Shown here piece after piece: positions 10,936 through 20,601 of a stretch of DNA of 64,000 nucleotides. The stretch spans positions 1 through 64,000 of the forward strand of contig JALQPE010002260.1 in NCBI GenBank assembly GCA_030407315.1, read 5' to 3'. A program made the position numbers and the translations under genes. The DNA is from Asparagopsis taxiformis. Its lineage: Eukaryota > Rhodophyta > Florideophyceae > Bonnemaisoniales > Bonnemaisoniaceae. The notes beneath the pieces are model-generated. The model did not search any database. It saw nothing but the letters and a program-made list of their open reading frames with translations, and was not told where the DNA came from. The first letter of the stretch is position 1. Every line of letters begins with the position of its first letter.

Positions 10936-12440
10936 ATGCCGAACCAACCTCTGCACCCAACCATCCAACAAACAACATCGACCCAACAATCCCACCTCAT
11001 CCCGCTAAAAACCGCCACAATGGCGCTCCCGACCGCCAACCCGCCAACGCCGACGTGCCACCAGCCGGTCCCAACCATCGCGATGCACATCACCATCCAC
11101 ATCCGTAGCGGCATAGTCTGCGGCGTAATCGAGGCCATCTTCCTGCTTCTTCTCGCGCCGATACTCTCTCGCGCGACCGCACGCATCTACAATTACATGA
11201 CGACGCGCCTTCTGCTCTCCGGCAAGCACGTGCGCATCCGCGACACCTCCACCTCCGTCGAGGATCTGATCCCGCGCGTGGGGCAGCTATTTCGCGCGCT
11301 GTACAAACGCAACGGGTGCAACACATCTCTACCGCGACAATTCGTCACGCTTTTCATCTCGCTCGTGCTGACAACGGGCATGTTTCTGCTCGGCGTGTTC
11401 ACAGACGGCTCCTCGTTGCCGGTGATGGAGATGCGCGAGATCTACATCTGGAACGGGGGCAACGTCGCGGACGCGACCGCACGGCATGCCATCGGCCCGG
11501 TGCAGGACGTGCCGGGCATGTCGCGCGTGCGTCTGACGTGTGTGGAAGCGCTTAGCGACACGGAGCTACGGCTGCATGCAATGGCGCTGCTCAAACGGCC
11601 CGACGGACGACACACGAGGGTGCCGGAGGATTTTCTGTGTGTCGACGGCGTGCAGACGGACGTGCGAATCGGGCTGGATGTTTCGCTGGGGAAGGAGGCG
11701 TTCAATCCGCCCGAATTGGAGCTACCGCCCGGACAGGACGTTATGGAGGGGAGAAAGCTTCGTTTCAATTTTTGTCGTTCGTGGAGAGACCTGGCGCCGG
11801 GGATTACTGCCGCGTCGCGGTCAAGAAGGCGGAGGAGGCGCAGGAGCCTGTATGGACGTTTTCGAGAGAAGATATGACGAAGGCGAGGTTTGCCGCGCGC
11901 GCGGTGCGCAGAAAATCGGAGGGGGATGTCGTGTTGCAGGCAGGGGTGGCGTATCGGTTTAGTGACGGTAATCAATGCGAGAAGGAAAAGTTGGACGAGA
12001 ATTGCTCGCAGCTGAGCATGAAGAAGTTTGCGAGTAATCGGTTCACGGCGGAGATACGAGAAGTTGGGGTGGAGTTGAACGAGACCAATTTGGAGTTGGT
12101 GGTGGCGGATATGCTGATGGAGCATTCGGAGTCGGGCTACGGACGTGTGGATTCGCAGGATATTGTGCTGCGATCGTTCTATGCGGGTTTGTTTGATACG
12201 GTCGGGCATACGGGCAACGCGGTGGCGGCGTATTCGAGTCGTCGAATGAGGGTGCAAAACGGGACGAAACAGGTTACGGTCATGTCGCAAGCTGCTGTGG
12301 TGGGTCTGATGTTGACGGTTGTGGGCACGGTTTTGTTGGTTGGGGTGAGTTTGGCGTTGAAGCCATGCGTGCGAATGACGAGTCCGACGTTTGTGTCGGC
12401 TGTGTATAGATCGAATCGGGAACAACGAGGATTGTTGTAG
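10936..12440 (+). CDS. Putative three-TM membrane protein, one frame change at 11769-11773
   Basis: The start is taken as ATG at 10936; ATGs at 11020 and 11083 are alternatives. A Pro-rich N-terminus is followed by TM1 near 11110-11190 (IEAIFLLLLAPILS), TM2 near 11335-11400 (FVTLFISLVLTTGMFLLGVF), a long lumenal or extracellular region with several Cys and sequons NET and NGT, and TM3 near 12290-12350 (VVGLMLTVVGTVLLVGVSLA). The open frame changes at a T5 run (11769-11773): upstream is frame 1 to 11877, and downstream is the frame ending at 12440. The change is equivalent to one missing base. Total length would be about 500 aa. I do not recognise the family. The very high GC of the first half, with a more ordinary second half, is notable. 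It could be an intact gene with a consensus error or a very young pseudogene. Confidence 0.6.
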
Positions 12441-13966
12441 TATTGGTAGTGGCGTAGCTCGGAAAGCGGATCTGTTGGAGATTGTCGAGATCGACGGGCG
12501 ACCTCATGTACGACCCGTGGAGAAAATGATTATTTAGATGAAATATGATTGGGCAAATTAGGGCATTTAAAAAGGGTAATTATTTTGAAAGACTCAATCC
12601 GACTTGGTATGAGGGCACGTATGAAGGCAAAGGTTACAGTATGGCAATTCTGTAACAAGTTTTGATACGTTTAAAAATATTGGGGAATTATCTTTTTGGA
12701 ACTAATCGAATCACAGTACTACACGTTTCACACAATATCGCAGGTGCAGACAGAAGTTTGCTCCAAATGCCGAGTGTCCCGGCTCAATGTCCAGAAAAGA
12801 AACTGAGCTCGGTAACGTTTTATCGCTTCAGACTTGCGGCAACTTGGTTGCAAAATGTAATCGATGTCAGGGCTAGAGCCCAGGGAATTTGGAATGTGTT
12901 TGAATGTCTTTATGAAGACTGTTTCGGCAGTGGTTAGAACCTCGGCCTCTGACGTCACCTGATCTAGAGATCAGTGTGCTCTCTTCTCGGTCGTCGTTGA
13001 TGTCTCCCATGTCTCATCGAGGCTGTTCTACTCAAAATACTATCATATCTTCTATGCCGTTATGAACTTCAATGGTTGTAGACCACTGAATTCTCACTGA
13101 GTGACTGTTATACATATCCAGTCATCCTCACCCTCACATTGAACTGTGTGAGTCTTTCCACGGCTTGCAGTGTGAGTTTTGAAATTATATCACTGCTAAT
13201 TATTTCCAATCTTGTATTGTAAGCTGCAAATGTCTACAGCTCCTTGTCATCTTTGAGTCGCAAATTTCGTGAAAGAATCCAGTCGAATCCCCGATAGACG
13301 TCTGGCTTCCAGCCAATGACCAGCAAATATCCAGATACGAAAGATTGGACTTTGTATATATCGATGAAGATAACCTAGTCGCGCCATCCAATGCTTCCAT
13401 CATCCAACAGGTGCCGCGGATGATGCACATGTACCCTATCGCGAACGATTCGGGATTGTGCTTGGCATGCATTGCATTCGTTACATTTATGTTTTGGGAA
13501 GTCTACTAAAAATATTCAAAAAACTGGGAAACGTCATGACATAAACTATCCTCGACTATGTAGAACACACCCTCAAGCTCCATACTGAATCGAGATTTTC
13601 ATTGCCGAAGGTGATATGTGAGCTGTAACAGGCCTTGAAACTGCGTTACGCATTAGAACTTGCGTCAAAACAAATTTGTGGCATGACATATGGTTGACAG
13701 TTGACAGGGGTGATCGACTGTCGTTGCTTCTATTCTCACTTTCCTCGTGTAATTTGTGATTCAACAAAAAGTAAGCAACACTCGCGTTATAGTCAATGCA
13801 TCTACAGCAAATCTCAACGATTCTTTCGCCACATTACAGAACAGAGAAAAACTGTCCGAGGCCCAGTCTCTACTTAAACCCCAACCATTTCCGTCAGAGA
13901 TAATCCAATCTCCTATAACCAACATCAATCTATCTCAATCTGCCCACATCTGCTTTTATCCTCACT
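12441..13966. other. Intergenic, no gene recognised
   Basis: No supported gene. A minus-strand stretch around 13200-13472 has a weak retroelement-integrase flavour but is too decayed to call. Confidence 0.4.
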
Positions 13967-14961
13967 ATGTTTCCTCACTTTGCTTCCTCCACTATAGCCT
14001 CTGTCCTCTTTTTGTGTCAGCTTGTGCTATAGGGCCCAACATCATCAGTTCGGAGGACTTCACACCAATTTCACGCCAGAGAGTTGTGACCACATGTGGA
14101 CTTTGTCCCACAACCTGTTTCCCATCTCAAGAAATGGCCCAAAGAGTTTGTAAGTCCATGTGTAGAGGAAGATCCTTGTGTGGAGTTCAAAGGTGCATTC
14201 AACTTAACGGTTCACCTGGATGCCGATGTATTGGATTCATTCCACGAAACTTTCTTTCATGCGGAAGTTGTCCTCGACGCATCTACCGTCGACGTGCTCT
14301 TGCCGTCAGAGATTGTTCCAGACGATCAGCGTGCCGGGGAGGATTTCCGTGTCGCGTTCGTCCTGTGTCTAGAAATGGTTTACGAATAGGATTTCAATGT
14401 CTTGGAGCCCTCTCTCAGCCAATGCGTGAAAGTCTCTGTGCCCTGCGCCCACCTGTTCCTGTTATTATACCTCCGCCTGTAGCAGTCGCTTCTTCCGCTC
14501 CGTCCCCCGTTCCTTCCAGAGCTCCTTCTATGAGTGCTACTGTCTCATCCACACCATCCATGACGGCGTCACCATCCTCATCTTCATCCATTACGCCGTC
14601 AAATACCGTCTCTCCCACTCCATCGCAGACTTGTTCGTTCACCTTCGCCGGAACCATAGGCGGTCCTACGACGAGCGCAGTATGTTCTTGTGGTACTCAA
14701 ACAGCTACTGTCACTATTTTGGCTCCAGCCCGTAATAGTGGCGTACCTATATTTAGTGGAGCCATGTCAGTGGCATCAGAAGCTCTGAACTGTTACAATG
14801 GATGTATAGAAGGCACTTTCAGGGATATTTGTGACCCTGCAGGGTTTTCCACTTTCGCTTCTGATGGACAGGTCATTGTCACCTCTTGTTGCAGCAGATG
14901 CGTAAGTGCTGTTGGTGTAGATGGCCAAGGACCATTCTTAGCCTTCAATCAGTGTCGTTAG
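13967..14961 (+). CDS. Secreted Cys-rich/Ser-Thr-Pro protein (family 1, copy 1), one frame change in the signal peptide
   Basis: The main frame ends at 14961. The ATG at 13967 gives a signal peptide beginning MFPHFASSTIASVLF, but it is one base out of frame with the body; the shift fits a T5 run at 14009-14013. The body has two N-terminal Cys modules. Module 1 spacing is C-x2-C-x3-C-x10-C-x3-C-x5-C-x4-C-x10-C. Module 2 lacks the third and seventh cysteines (Ile and Val instead). Next come a Ser/Thr/Pro linker and a C-terminal Cys domain (CSF..., CSCG, CYNGC, CCSRC). It is paralogous to the genes at 20602-21627 and 28712-29569. Probably extracellular; function unknown. Element A is inserted just downstream. 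Confidence 0.7.
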
Positions 14962-15136
14962 CGGCATAACTCTTGCCCCACCAAAGTGTTTTTTCCTAGT
15001 TGTACGTCGAGAAGACTAGATACTTAGGCTAGAGTTTATCGACTTTTCTCCGCAATATCTCGACACCCTTTGGTCGTATCCCCATAATTCCTCCATGAGA
15101 CGTAACGAAATGTACTTATTTTCGCTCTGAAAAGTA
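14962..15136. other. 3' flank of the Cys-rich gene, to the element A insertion
   Basis: Short spacer that ends in AGTA, the target-site duplication of element A. Confidence 0.5.
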
Positions 15137-15466
15137 TGTTACGTGGGAGCAGAGAATGGTACCAAGCCAGGTAACCAAAAGCCGACACTTAACATCAGTT
15201 GATAGTGTATTGCACCGCAGTGCAGCGTATTGCGTTGACATGCAATGCAGTGCCATCATGTGGAAATAATTTACAGAATGCAAAGGAGACAAACAAAGAT
15301 TTCAGGAGAGTATGGGAGAAAGTAATTATCAACACTGGAACCACTGACAGTATAAATAGGTAGCAATGAAGAGTAGAAAGGGGAGATCAGGAATGGAGAA
15401 CGGAGGAAGAGAGAGCAATGAAAGAATAAAGGAGAGGGAGTTTTACTTTCATACCGGTATCTAACA
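15137..15466 (+). repeat. 5' LTR of element A
   Basis: Begins TGTTACGTGG and ends CTAACA. It contains a TATAAATA box at 15351-15358 and an AATAAA polyadenylation signal at 15425-15430, consistent with U3 and R. It matches the 3' LTR except for two one-base indels (an A-run near 15175 and AAC/AACC near 15294). Confidence 0.95.
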
Positions 15467-15654
15467 ATAAGTTTAAACTTTTTGTGCTTGTGGACAGGTC
15501 TGCAGTGATTGAAATTCATTGTATTGGCTGGAAGACAGTGTGCTCTAATAGGTTGACGCTCGGTGACCAATTCCTGAGCGGCGATAACAGTTGGCAAGTG
15601 GGAAGCGTAAGTGAGGGCGACAATAACATTCAGTGAAACAAGTTTGATAACACG

Positions 15655-16734
15655 ATGGTGAATCCGACTAATACGGAAAGAATCAGTGGAGTGGAACATA
15701 GACTCAATGTACTTGACAATACTGTCGAAGCATTAGTGAATGGAATGGAAGGACTGGAGGGCCGCGTGTTGAAGATAGAGAATTGTATTGCGGATATTGA
15801 AAAGGGCATGACTGCGAACCATAACGAATTGATGAGTATTTTAAGGAGGCAGGGAGCAGCAGAGAATGCGCAATCTGGAATTCGTACCACAGTTGTGAAG
15901 GAAGAACAAGAGTTTCCATCACAGGTTTTGCCCGAAACACCCTCCAAAGCAAGCAAAGATGAGGCTGTGAGGCTGTCCATATCTGACAAGATGAAGATAT
16001 GGGAGCGAAAAATGACACAGAACAAAGTTTCAGCAGCAGGAGACTACAACTTCCCTTCTGCAAGGCAGGATTTGCACAGGCTGCATGAGAAGTTTCCGCT
16101 CACAGATGACATTGAGCGCGAAATGTCACTTTTGTCATTTGACAAAGCTGCACTGAAAATAGCCAATGCCACCTCAAGAGAATTCCCATCTATCACATGT
16201 TCGGAACTGTGGAATATACTGGAAGACAAGTTGTTCAATGAAACACAAAAGAAGTCTAAAAATACGGCTTTCCTCAATATGAAGTGGGACGAGAAACGAG
16301 AATCGACGAGTCAGTTTGGCGAGAGAGTTAATGTGCTAGGAACTTCATTGGGACTAGACAAGGACATGATTCAGGCTACTTTTATTAAGGGTCTACCGAA
16401 CAGGTTGCAATCATATGCATATACTATCCAAGGAGGATTTGACGAGTTGGTAGCAGCAATGACACATATATCAGCGAACCAGACGCGCTCAGAGGCTGTG
16501 AGGGAAGTTGTCGAAACAAGTATGGGTAGTGCTGTCAAGAGTGACATCAGCCATCAACAGTCTAAGAAATCGACATACAGATGCTTCAGATGTAATGATA
16601 TTGGGCATATGTCATGGGAAAAGGACAAGTGTAAGGCATATACCAGTAGGCTAACCAAAAGTGGACATATGAATAATGGTCAGTTGTCGGGAAACTGGAA
16701 TGGGAGAGGTCCACAGCAAAGTATGCGGGATTAG
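15655..16734 (+). CDS. gag: Gag polyprotein of element A
   Basis: A 359-aa protein starting at ATG 15655. The N-terminus is heptad-rich (NVLDNTVEALVNGMEGLEGR) and likely forms a coiled coil. A retrotransposon-gag region occupies roughly residues 120-280. Near residue 305 is a zinc-knuckle-like CFRCNDIGHMSWEKDKC with spacing CX2CX4HX7C instead of CX2CX4HX4C, so the last Cys is displaced. It packages element RNA. The stop is TAG at 16732-16734; the slippery site at 16689-16695 lies just before it. Confidence 0.9.
   Translation: MVNPTNTERISGVEHRLNVLDNTVEALVNGMEGLEGRVLKIENCIADIEKGMTANHNELMSILRRQGAAENAQSGIRTTVVKEEQEFPSQVLPETPSKASKDEAVRLSISDKMKIWERKMTQNKVSAAGDYNFPSARQDLHRLHEKFPLTDDIEREMSLLSFDKAALKIANATSREFPSITCSELWNILEDKLFNETQKKSKNTAFLNMKWDEKRESTSQFGERVNVLGTSLGLDKDMIQATFIKGLPNRLQSYAYTIQGGFDELVAAMTHISANQTRSEAVREVVETSMGSAVKSDISHQQSKKSTYRCFRCNDIGHMSWEKDKCKAYTSRLTKSGHMNNGQLSGNWNGRGPQQSMRD
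16689..16695 (+). promoter_or_regulatory. Predicted -1 ribosomal frameshift site (GGGAAAC)
   Basis: The heptamer G GGA AAC is in exact X XXY YYZ phase with the gag codons (TCG GGA AAC). A -1 slip puts the ribosome on the codon at 16695, which is the pol frame; that frame is open from there through pol. GGGAAAC is an established slippery sequence in retroviral gag-pro junctions. No downstream pseudoknot was modelled. Confidence 0.75.
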
Positions 16735-19700
16735 CTCCCGAAGTCAACATAGAGACATTGTGTCATTGTCAGGACACCACAATTAATGACTTCCCTGAGA
16801 TGATATACGACGATACAATGGAAGAGATGTCTGACATTGTTATAGAAGTGCGATTTGATGTGAATGGAACAGAAGTGAGAAAGGTTGCGGTGGTGGATAC
16901 AGGTGCATTCTCTATATGGATGGATAAAACCATGTTTAAGTCATTGAATGGAACGTTAATTGAAGATGGTTGTGCTGCATTTGGCGCAGATGGAAAGAAG
17001 CTAGACATAGCTGGGAAAGGTTATATTGACTTTTCAATATGGGGCTGCAAGATGAGCCAAGAGCCAATTAGGGTGATGAGGAAACTAGCAAGTGGTCTGC
17101 TATTCGGTAGAAGGTTCTGGATGCGGTATATGTTTAAGATGGATCTGGAAACAATGAAAGGATGTATTATGGTTGGTAGCACAAGATATGAAGGGAGTTT
17201 AAGAAGGAAATACATCGAAGATGAAGAAATAAGGGCTGTAATTGAAGATGCTGACGTGGATGCAGAGATAAGAGGAATGGACTTGACACAATTCCACAGC
17301 ACCACGGAGATGCAGGAGAGATTGCGTGGCGTCATTTGGAAACATCGTATGATATTCAAGGAAGTTGGTTGTATCAAAGGGTACAAACATGAGATAAAAT
17401 TGGTGAAGGGTGCAGAACCGGTGGTTGTACCAATTAGAAGACGCTCACCGGCCGAACAAGCTGTCGAAGAGAAAATGATGGACAAACTATTACAAAAGGG
17501 TATTGTGGAACACTCTGAATCGGAGTGGGCAGCCAACAATGTCTTTGTACCAAAGCGGGACGGTAGCATGAGGTGTACAACAGATTTCAGAGCATTGAAC
17601 AGCAGGACTGTCAGCGATCAGTGCCCAATGGAATCTGTTAGAGAAACGTTGGATTGGTTGGCTAGTAAGAAAGTATTTACTGCTTTCGATCTGAAGGATG
17701 GGTATTTCCAAGTACAGCTTGATGAATCTTCTAAGCCTTACACGGCAGTACGAACTGTCAAAGGATTACTGCAGTACACGAGATTGCCCCAAGGGCTAAA
17801 GAACAGTCCTGCAGTGTTTCAGCGATTGGTGAATTTAGTACTGGGAAAATACAAGGGAAGGAGCGTATGGGCCTTTATGGATGATGGTAATATTGGTACG
17901 ATAGACGAGGAGTCACATTTGGAGGAGCTGGATGAGATTCTCACGTGCATGTGGAATGCAGGAATGCGTCTCAAGATCAGTAAGTGTCGTTTTGGAGTGC
18001 AGGAAGTGGAAGTTCTGGGTCATAGAGTAACCGCCAATGGCCTGAAGCCATCTGAAACTCATATTACGGCAATTAGGAATCTGAAGGAACCACAGACGCT
18101 GACAGAATTACTAAGATTCCTAGGTTTGGTGAATTACTTTGCAACCTTTTTGCCTAACTTCACAAATAGAGCCAAGCCTCTGTATGACGTTTTGAAGGAC
18201 TCTGGTTGTAATAGGAAGAAACGATGGAGGAATGATTCCCATAACATCATTGATTGGGATAAAAAATGGGGAGATAAGCAGAGGAATGCATGGCAAGATC
18301 TTAAAGAAGGTTTGTGTGACCCAAATGAACTTGCATCACCGGACTGTAAGAAACAAAAGGTGGTGATGACCGACGCGAGTGATTATGGTATTGGTGGGGT
18401 TCTATTACAGGAGTCTAATAAGGACGAATGGAGGCCAATTGCCTTTACATCACGAAAGCTGAAGGGAGCGGAGCAAAGGTATACTGTAACCGAGAAAGAG
18501 TGTTTGGCAGTAGTACATGCACTTAAAAAATGGAGGCATTATCTTCATGGAGGCATGCAGTTTACGGTGAAATCGGACCATCAAGCCTTGAGGTGGCTCA
18601 TGTCATTAAGGGAGCCTAAAGGAAGACTGGCGAGGTGGATGATAGAGGTGCAGGACTATGATTTTGTGGTAGAGTATGCTCCAGGCCAGTCAATGGCAGT
18701 TGCAGATACGCTGAGTCGTGATTCAGTAACTAATACACGCTGTCCAAGATGCAATGAGCTCATCATGATGATGACAGAACGGGAAAGGTCATTACCTACA
18801 GTGGAACAAATCAAAGAAGGCCAACGAACTGAGTTTGAAGACTTGGAAAGACTGATTACGGAAAGAAGCAATTACGTACTGGATGAGGATGGACTATTGT
18901 GTTTAGCTGAGGGTTCTAGTATGCGCATTATAGTTCCAAAACTACTTATTCCTCAAGTGCTTGATTACGCCCATGGTGCAAGGCCTAATGGTCATCAAGG
19001 TGTATGGAAAACAATGCAATGGGTGGAAAAGAGGTTTTGGTGGAAAGGTTGGAGAAATGATGTATCGGAACGGGTTAGAAAATGCGTTAACTGCTCATTA
19101 CATAGACTGGGTAAGCCAGGTGTGCAGGGAAATATGAAGAAGTGGCACCCGCTGAGAAGATTTCAAGTCGTTGCAGTTGATGTACTGGAGGTATCTACAT
19201 CCAATATGAGAGGTACATCAAAAGCTGTTGTAATGGGAGATTTATTCACGAGGTTTGTGTGGGCTACTGCAGTGAAGGATGAGCGGGCAGAGACTATTTC
19301 TCAGGTGTTGCTCGATGAGTGGATATTAAGGTTTGGGCCACCAGAAAAGCTGCTGAGTGACAGGGGAAAGACATTTATGAGCGAGATGGTGCAACATTTG
19401 TGTACATGTGTCGGGGCAAAAAAGATATTTACCAGTCCCTATCACCCACAAACTGATGGTTTTATCGAGAGATTTAACCGTACTCTGATGAAGGACATTC
19501 GTGCATATGTGTCAGTAGAGGAAAACGATTGGGTGCAGCATTTGCCAATGGCATGTTTCAGGTACAATACAGCAGTGAACAGTGCCACGGGAATGACTCC
19601 ATACAAGGCTGTTTTCGGAGTGGATGCATTTGATTTTGATGCTGAAGCAGGTAGGCGAATGGCCATCGACCAAGAACCAGAAAGTAATGAGGAGTTAGCA

Positions 19701-19784
19701 AGGAGGCTTGCAGAGTTACATTGGCAATTAATACAGAGGGGAGCAAGGCACGTACAGATGCAGCTAAGCAGTACAATAAGCTAG
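16695..19784 (+). CDS. pol: Pol polyprotein of element A (protease, RT, RNase H, integrase)
   Basis: The open frame runs from the frameshift site; the first internal ATG is at 16800. Protease has VVDTGAF near 16895. Reverse transcriptase spans about 17.4-18.0 kb with LPQGLKNSPAVFQ and the catalytic FMDD near 17873. RNase H has VVMTDASDYG near 18362 and TEKECLAVV. Integrase has the HHCC zinc finger at about 18.96-19.1 kb and the DDE core (AVDVLEV, LLSDRGKTF, TDGFIERFN). The frame ends at 19784 with a tail that does not match the family. The true continuation is in another frame (19742-20218), entered at a G4 run at 19738-19741. Confidence 0.9.
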   Translation: MEWERSTAKYAGLAPEVNIETLCHCQDTTINDFPEMIYDDTMEEMSDIVIEVRFDVNGTEVRKVAVVDTGAFSIWMDKTMFKSLNGTLIEDGCAAFGADGKKLDIAGKGYIDFSIWGCKMSQEPIRVMRKLASGLLFGRRFWMRYMFKMDLETMKGCIMVGSTRYEGSLRRKYIEDEEIRAVIEDADVDAEIRGMDLTQFHSTTEMQERLRGVIWKHRMIFKEVGCIKGYKHEIKLVKGAEPVVVPIRRRSPAEQAVEEKMMDKLLQKGIVEHSESEWAANNVFVPKRDGSMRCTTDFRALNSRTVSDQCPMESVRETLDWLASKKVFTAFDLKDGYFQVQLDESSKPYTAVRTVKGLLQYTRLPQGLKNSPAVFQRLVNLVLGKYKGRSVWAFMDDGNIGTIDEESHLEELDEILTCMWNAGMRLKISKCRFGVQEVEVLGHRVTANGLKPSETHITAIRNLKEPQTLTELLRFLGLVNYFATFLPNFTNRAKPLYDVLKDSGCNRKKRWRNDSHNIIDWDKKWGDKQRNAWQDLKEGLCDPNELASPDCKKQKVVMTDASDYGIGGVLLQESNKDEWRPIAFTSRKLKGAEQRYTVTEKECLAVVHALKKWRHYLHGGMQFTVKSDHQALRWLMSLREPKGRLARWMIEVQDYDFVVEYAPGQSMAVADTLSRDSVTNTRCPRCNELIMMMTERERSLPTVEQIKEGQRTEFEDLERLITERSNYVLDEDGLLCLAEGSSMRIIVPKLLIPQVLDYAHGARPNGHQGVWKTMQWVEKRFWWKGWRNDVSERVRKCVNCSLHRLGKPGVQGNMKKWHPLRRFQVVAVDVLEVSTSNMRGTSKAVVMGDLFTRFVWATAVKDERAETISQVLLDEWILRFGPPEKLLSDRGKTFMSEMVQHLCTCVGAKKIFTSPYHPQTDGFIERFNRTLMKDIRAYVSVEENDWVQHLPMACFRYNTAVNSATGMTPYKAVFGVDAFDFDAEAGRRMAIDQEPESNEELARRLAELHWQLIQRGARHVQMQLSSTIS

Positions 19785-20218
19785 CAAATGCTGTGGAGTT
19801 TGAAAAGGGTGATCGTGTTATGGTGTATAATCCTCGCCACCACATGGAGAAAGGGAGAAAACTGCGTACACCATGGATGGGGCCGTATATAGTGCAGGAG
19901 GTGCTAACTAATGTTTCATATATTGTCAAGTCTGAAGTTGGACTGGATGTCGCTCGGGTGCATGTCAATAGACTTCAGAAGTATGATGAGGATATATGTG
20001 AGACTGGGGATCCTATCGATGGGGTCTTCCCAGACAGTCGAAGAATTATCAAAAGTATAATTGGGGAAAAGATCAGGGATGGCAAACGGTGGTTCAAGGT
20101 GAAACACACCTATGCAAATGGAGCAGAATGGGTCAGTGAGGCAGATCTACCTACGTTAATTGTTGCAGAGTATGACGCAATAGTCGCATCGAAGGCCATA
20201 CGTTCTGTGGCAAAGTGA
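19742..20218 (+). CDS. pol: C-terminal part of element A pol: integrase tail and chromodomain-like module
   Basis: Continuation of pol after a one-base frame change at 19738-19741. It contains the integrase GPY/F-type motif (WMGPYIVQEVLTNVSY) near 19870 and a chromodomain-like stretch near 20040-20150 (RRIIKSIIGEKI, WFKVKHTYANGAEW). Chromodomain tails direct integration to chromatin marks in chromoviruses. Whether the frame change is real or a consensus error decides whether this copy is functional. Confidence 0.8.
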   Translation, partial: SKARTDAAKQYNKLANAVEFEKGDRVMVYNPRHHMEKGRKLRTPWMGPYIVQEVLTNVSYIVKSEVGLDVARVHVNRLQKYDEDICETGDPIDGVFPDSRRIIKSIIGEKIRDGKRWFKVKHTYANGAEWVSEADLPTLIVAEYDAIVASKAIRSVAK

Positions 20219-20239
20219 GGATAAGCGAGTGAGGCCGAG

Positions 20240-20571
20240 TGTTACGTGGGAGCAGAGAATGGTACCAAGCCAGGTAACCAAAAAGCCGACACTTAACATC
20301 AGTTGATAGTGTATTGCACCGCAGTGCAGCGTATTGCGTTGACATGCAATGCAGTGCCATCATGTGGAAATAATTTACAGAATGCAAAGGAGACAAACCA
20401 AAGATTTCAGGAGAGTATGGGAGAAAGTAATTATCAACACTGGAACCACTGACAGTATAAATAGGTAGCAATGAAGAGTAGAAAGGGGAGATCAGGAATG
20501 GAGAACGGAGGAAGAGAGAGCAATGAAAGAATAAAGGAGAGGGAGTTTTACTTTCATACCGGTATCTAACA
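20240..20571 (+). repeat. 3' LTR of element A
   Basis: Same ends and internal signals as the 5' LTR. It is preceded by a weak purine tract (GAGGCCGAG) that could be the polypurine tract. Followed by the AGTA duplication. Confidence 0.95.
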
Positions 20572-20601
20572 AGTAAACAGAACCGTTGAGTCTTGGAATA
20601 T

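Larger units (their letters stand above)
15137..20571 (+). mobile_element. Element A: Ty3/Gypsy LTR retrotransposon with chromodomain-like C-terminus
   Basis: Two LTRs (330 and 332 bp, TG...CA) flank gag and pol in the order protease, reverse transcriptase, RNase H, integrase, which places it in Ty3/Gypsy. A 4-bp duplication AGTA flanks it (15133-15136 and 20572-20575). The LTRs differ by only two single-base indels, so insertion was recent. No TGG-type tRNA primer-binding site directly follows the 5' LTR. Pol is reached from gag by a -1 shift, and pol has one extra frame change near its end. It lies between two convergent Cys-rich genes. Confidence 0.95.

Noticed and set aside
13200..13480. 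Weak resemblance to a retroelement integrase zinc region on the minus strand
   Set aside because: Only a CxxC and scattered hydrophobic blocks; frames change and no catalytic residue is visible.
19442..19968. Minus-strand frames inside pol of element A
   Set aside because: Shadows of the integrase coding strand.
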